Positions 5,566 through 7,064 of a stretch of 7,064 bases of DNA are shown piece after piece; position 1 is the first letter of the stretch; every line of letters starts with the position of its first letter. The translations under genes and the position numbers were made by a program. A model generated the notes under the pieces. That model worked only from the letters and a program-made list of their open reading frames with translations, had not been told where the DNA came from and did not search any database. This DNA is from Zetaproteobacteria bacterium. Lineage in GTDB: Bacteria; Pseudomonadota; Alphaproteobacteria; Micavibrionales; Micavibrionaceae. Where the stretch lies: assembly GCA_002747015.1 (NCBI GenBank), contig NVXI01000001.1:120821-127884 (forward strand). The letters run 5' to 3'.

Positions 5566-6651
5566 ATGACATATACTCTTCAAATTTTAGCTGGTGATGG
5601 CATTGGGCCCGAAGTCCTTGCAGAAGCAAAAAAGCTGATCGCGTGGCTGAACAGCAATACAGACATCAATATTGAAACCCGTGATGGCCTGATTGGTGGC
5701 GCATCTATTGACGCGTACGGCGTGCCGTTCAGTGATGAAACACTGGAGGAATGTCGCGGCGCAGATGCCATATTACTTGGCGCGGTTGGCGGCCCAAAAT
5801 GGGCTGATGTTGAATATACATTGCGCCCGGAAGCCGGTCTTTTAAAAGTACGCAAAGAACTTGAGCTATTTGCAAACCTACGTCCAGCGATCGTGTTTGA
5901 TGCACTGGTTGATGCCTCATCCCTTAAGCCTGAAATCGTTAAAGGACTAGATATCCTGATCGTGCGCGAATTAACAGGCGGCGTGTATTTTGGTGAACCA
6001 CGCGGTATTGAAGACCTTGGCAATGGCCAACGTCGCGGCGTAAATACGCAAGTATACACCACATCAGAGATTGAGCGTGTCGCACGCGTTGCCTTTGATT
6101 TGGCAAAAAAACGCGGTAACAAAGTAACCTCTTGTGAAAAATCTAATGTGATGGAATCAGGACTGCTATGGCGTGAAGATGTCACCGCGCTCCATACCAA
6201 AGAATTCAGCGACGTTGAACTAGAACACATGTACGCCGATAACTGCGCCATGCAATTACTACGCAACCCATCGCAATTCGATGTTATTGTGACTGATAAT
6301 CTCTTCGGGGATATCCTGTCTGACGAGGCTGCAATGCTAACCGGATCACTTGGCATGCTTCCATCCGCATCACTCGGTGCACATGGAACAACCGCGTTAT
6401 ATGAACCTGTTCACGGCTCCGCCCCAGATATTGCAGGACAAGGAAAAGCCAACCCACTGGCCACAATTTTGAGCCTCGCCATGTGCTTACGCTACTCATT
6501 CGACCAAGGAGACTTAGCCGATAAAATCGAATACGCCGTACAAGATGTCTTAAACTCCGGCACACGTACACCCGACATTATGGCTCATGGTTGTACAGAA
6601 ATCTCGACATCAGGAATGGGAGATGCTTTAATAGCCGCACTCGCAAAATAA
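5566..6651 (+). CDS. leuB: 3-isopropylmalate dehydrogenase
   Basis: LeuB oxidises and decarboxylates 3-isopropylmalate with NAD+ to give 2-ketoisocaproate, the last step before transamination to leucine. The 361-aa protein has the full beta-decarboxylating dehydrogenase set: GDGIGPEV (10-17), LGAVGGPKW (71-79), [12 protein letters not shown] (96-107), [16 protein letters not shown] (132-147), [15 protein letters not shown] (191-205), DNCAMQLL (225-232) and [20 protein letters not shown] (242-261). [18 protein letters not shown] (280-297) forms the NAD-binding loop. Expected substrate and metal residues are Arg96, Arg106, Arg134, Tyr141, Lys192, Asp225, Asp249 and Asp253. ATG 5566 was chosen because it sits just before the conserved first strand with GGATAT upstream; the TTG at 5524 would add 14 residues overlapping leuD. 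It ends in tandem TAA stops, with no terminator before the next gene. Confidence 0.98.
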   Translation: MTYTLQILAGDGIGPEVLAEAKKLIAWLNSNTDINIETRDGLIGGASIDAYGVPFSDETLEECRGADAILLGAVGGPKWADVEYTLRPEAGLLKVRKELELFANLRPAIVFDALVDASSLKPEIVKGLDILIVRELTGGVYFGEPRGIEDLGNGQRRGVNTQVYTTSEIERVARVAFDLAKKRGNKVTSCEKSNVMESGLLWREDVTALHTKEFSDVELEHMYADNCAMQLLRNPSQFDVIVTDNLFGDILSDEAAMLTGSLGMLPSASLGAHGTTALYEPVHGSAPDIAGQGKANPLATILSLAMCLRYSFDQGDLADKIEYAVQDVLNSGTRTPDIMAHGCTEISTSGMGDALIAALAK

Positions 6652-6662
6652 TAACTCACACT

Positions 6663-6669
6663 AAGGAGG
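6663..6669 (+). promoter_or_regulatory. Full-consensus Shine-Dalgarno before the NfeD-like gene
   Basis: AAGGAGG ends 6 nt before ATG 6676. It is the strongest ribosome-binding site in the window and fixes the start of the downstream gene. This frame has no other competing start nearby, and the site argues for efficient translation independent of leuB. Confidence 0.85.
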
Positions 6670-6675
6670 CCATCT

Positions 6676-7064
6676 ATGATCGCCAGCTTGATTATTGCAC
6701 TTCACCTAATGGGCGTAATTACCATAGAGAGTGCAATAACGTCTCTTTATGTCACCGGTGCGCTATTGATTATTGCAGAAATCGGTATTATTTCCTTTGG
6801 ATTACTCTTTATGAATGGCCTTCTCGCCATATACGCTGGCTATGCCTTACAGGTTGGGCAAGACCTTATATTTGGCATACCTATTGGCTGGTCAGTCTTG
6901 TTCGGAATCGCCTTCATAGAAATGTCCGTTATCGGCACCGTTGTTGGCGTTCACTTATGGCTTCGTAAGAAAAAGCACGTCACAGGCATACAGAGCATGA
7001 TTGGTGAAAAGGCAACGATCATTGATTGGGATGGAAAACATGGATCCATATGTTACGAAGGTGA
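6676..7064 (+). CDS. NfeD-like integral membrane protein (3' partial)
   Basis: The window ends inside this gene after 129 codons. The visible part is very hydrophobic: an N-terminal hydrophobic stretch (about 1-16), TGALLIIAEIGIISFGLLFMNGLLAIYAG (27-55, broken by glycines) and a further segment at about 70-96 ending in LRKKK. A soluble region then starts GIQSMIGEKATIID (104-117) and DGKHGSICYEG (119-129). The AEIGIISFGLL stretch and the IGEKATIID...GSICYEG pattern fit NfeD-like proteins, in which a small membrane domain precedes an OB-fold. Short NfeD proteins are about 150 residues and usually partner an SPFH/stomatin-type protein, so such a gene may lie just beyond the window. It follows leuB by 24 bp without a terminator, suggesting read-through from the leu operon. 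The reading frame overlapping it from 6591 is a shadow. Confidence 0.8.
   Translation, partial: MIASLIIALHLMGVITIESAITSLYVTGALLIIAEIGIISFGLLFMNGLLAIYAGYALQVGQDLIFGIPIGWSVLFGIAFIEMSVIGTVVGVHLWLRKKKHVTGIQSMIGEKATIIDWDGKHGSICYEG

Noticed and set aside
5580..6356. Long open frame on the minus strand (258 codons) within leuB
   Set aside because: It lies wholly antisense to leuB, whose motifs are complete. The translation is Ser/Arg/Pro-rich low-quality sequence with no recognisable domain, as expected of a complementary-strand shadow.
6591..6968. Plus-strand open frame overlapping the end of leuB and the NfeD-like gene
   Set aside because: Its product is rich in Arg, Cys, Trp and His without domain character. 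The other frame from 6676 has a perfect ribosome-binding site and a coherent membrane protein.

Overview
The window reads as a chromosomal segment of an alphaproteobacterium with an AT-leaning base composition for that class. The lineage call rests on gene order (rpsP tail, rimM, trmD, rplS, then leuC, leuD, leuB on the same strand), on the Ala/Lys/Glu-rich tails of S16 and L19, and on the style of the TrmD and LeuD sequences. Every supported gene is on the + strand. I see no transposase, CRISPR array, tRNA or rRNA.

Region 1 (1-2026) is a translation operon: the end of rpsP (S16), rimM (30S maturation factor), trmD (tRNA m1G37 methyltransferase) and rplS (L19). A 155-bp gap before rplS carries a plausible extended -10 promoter and a leader of about 120 nt that can pair across the ribosome-binding region. 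A strong intrinsic terminator closes the operon after rplS.

Region 2 (2027-2115) is the control region of the leucine operon. It has a candidate sigma70-type promoter whose -10 element lies inside a perfect 6+6 bp inverted repeat.

Region 3 (2116-6651) holds leuC, leuD and leuB. LeuC and LeuD form isopropylmalate isomerase (2-isopropylmalate to 3-isopropylmalate). LeuB then dehydrogenates 3-isopropylmalate toward 2-ketoisocaproate. Two unrelated genes sit between the two isomerase subunits. One encodes an HD-GYP-like metal phosphohydrolase that keeps all predicted metal ligands but lacks the GYP tripeptide. The other encodes a secreted/bitopic membrane protein with a periplasmic domain, one transmembrane helix and a cytoplasmic coiled coil. 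The membrane-protein gene starts with a near-copy (28/31 nt) of the leuD ribosome-binding site and first codons. That is a footprint of how this gene was added or rearranged, and it is the most interesting signal in the window.

Region 4 (6652-7064) follows leuB without a terminator. After a perfect Shine-Dalgarno sequence it starts an NfeD-like membrane protein that runs off the window end.
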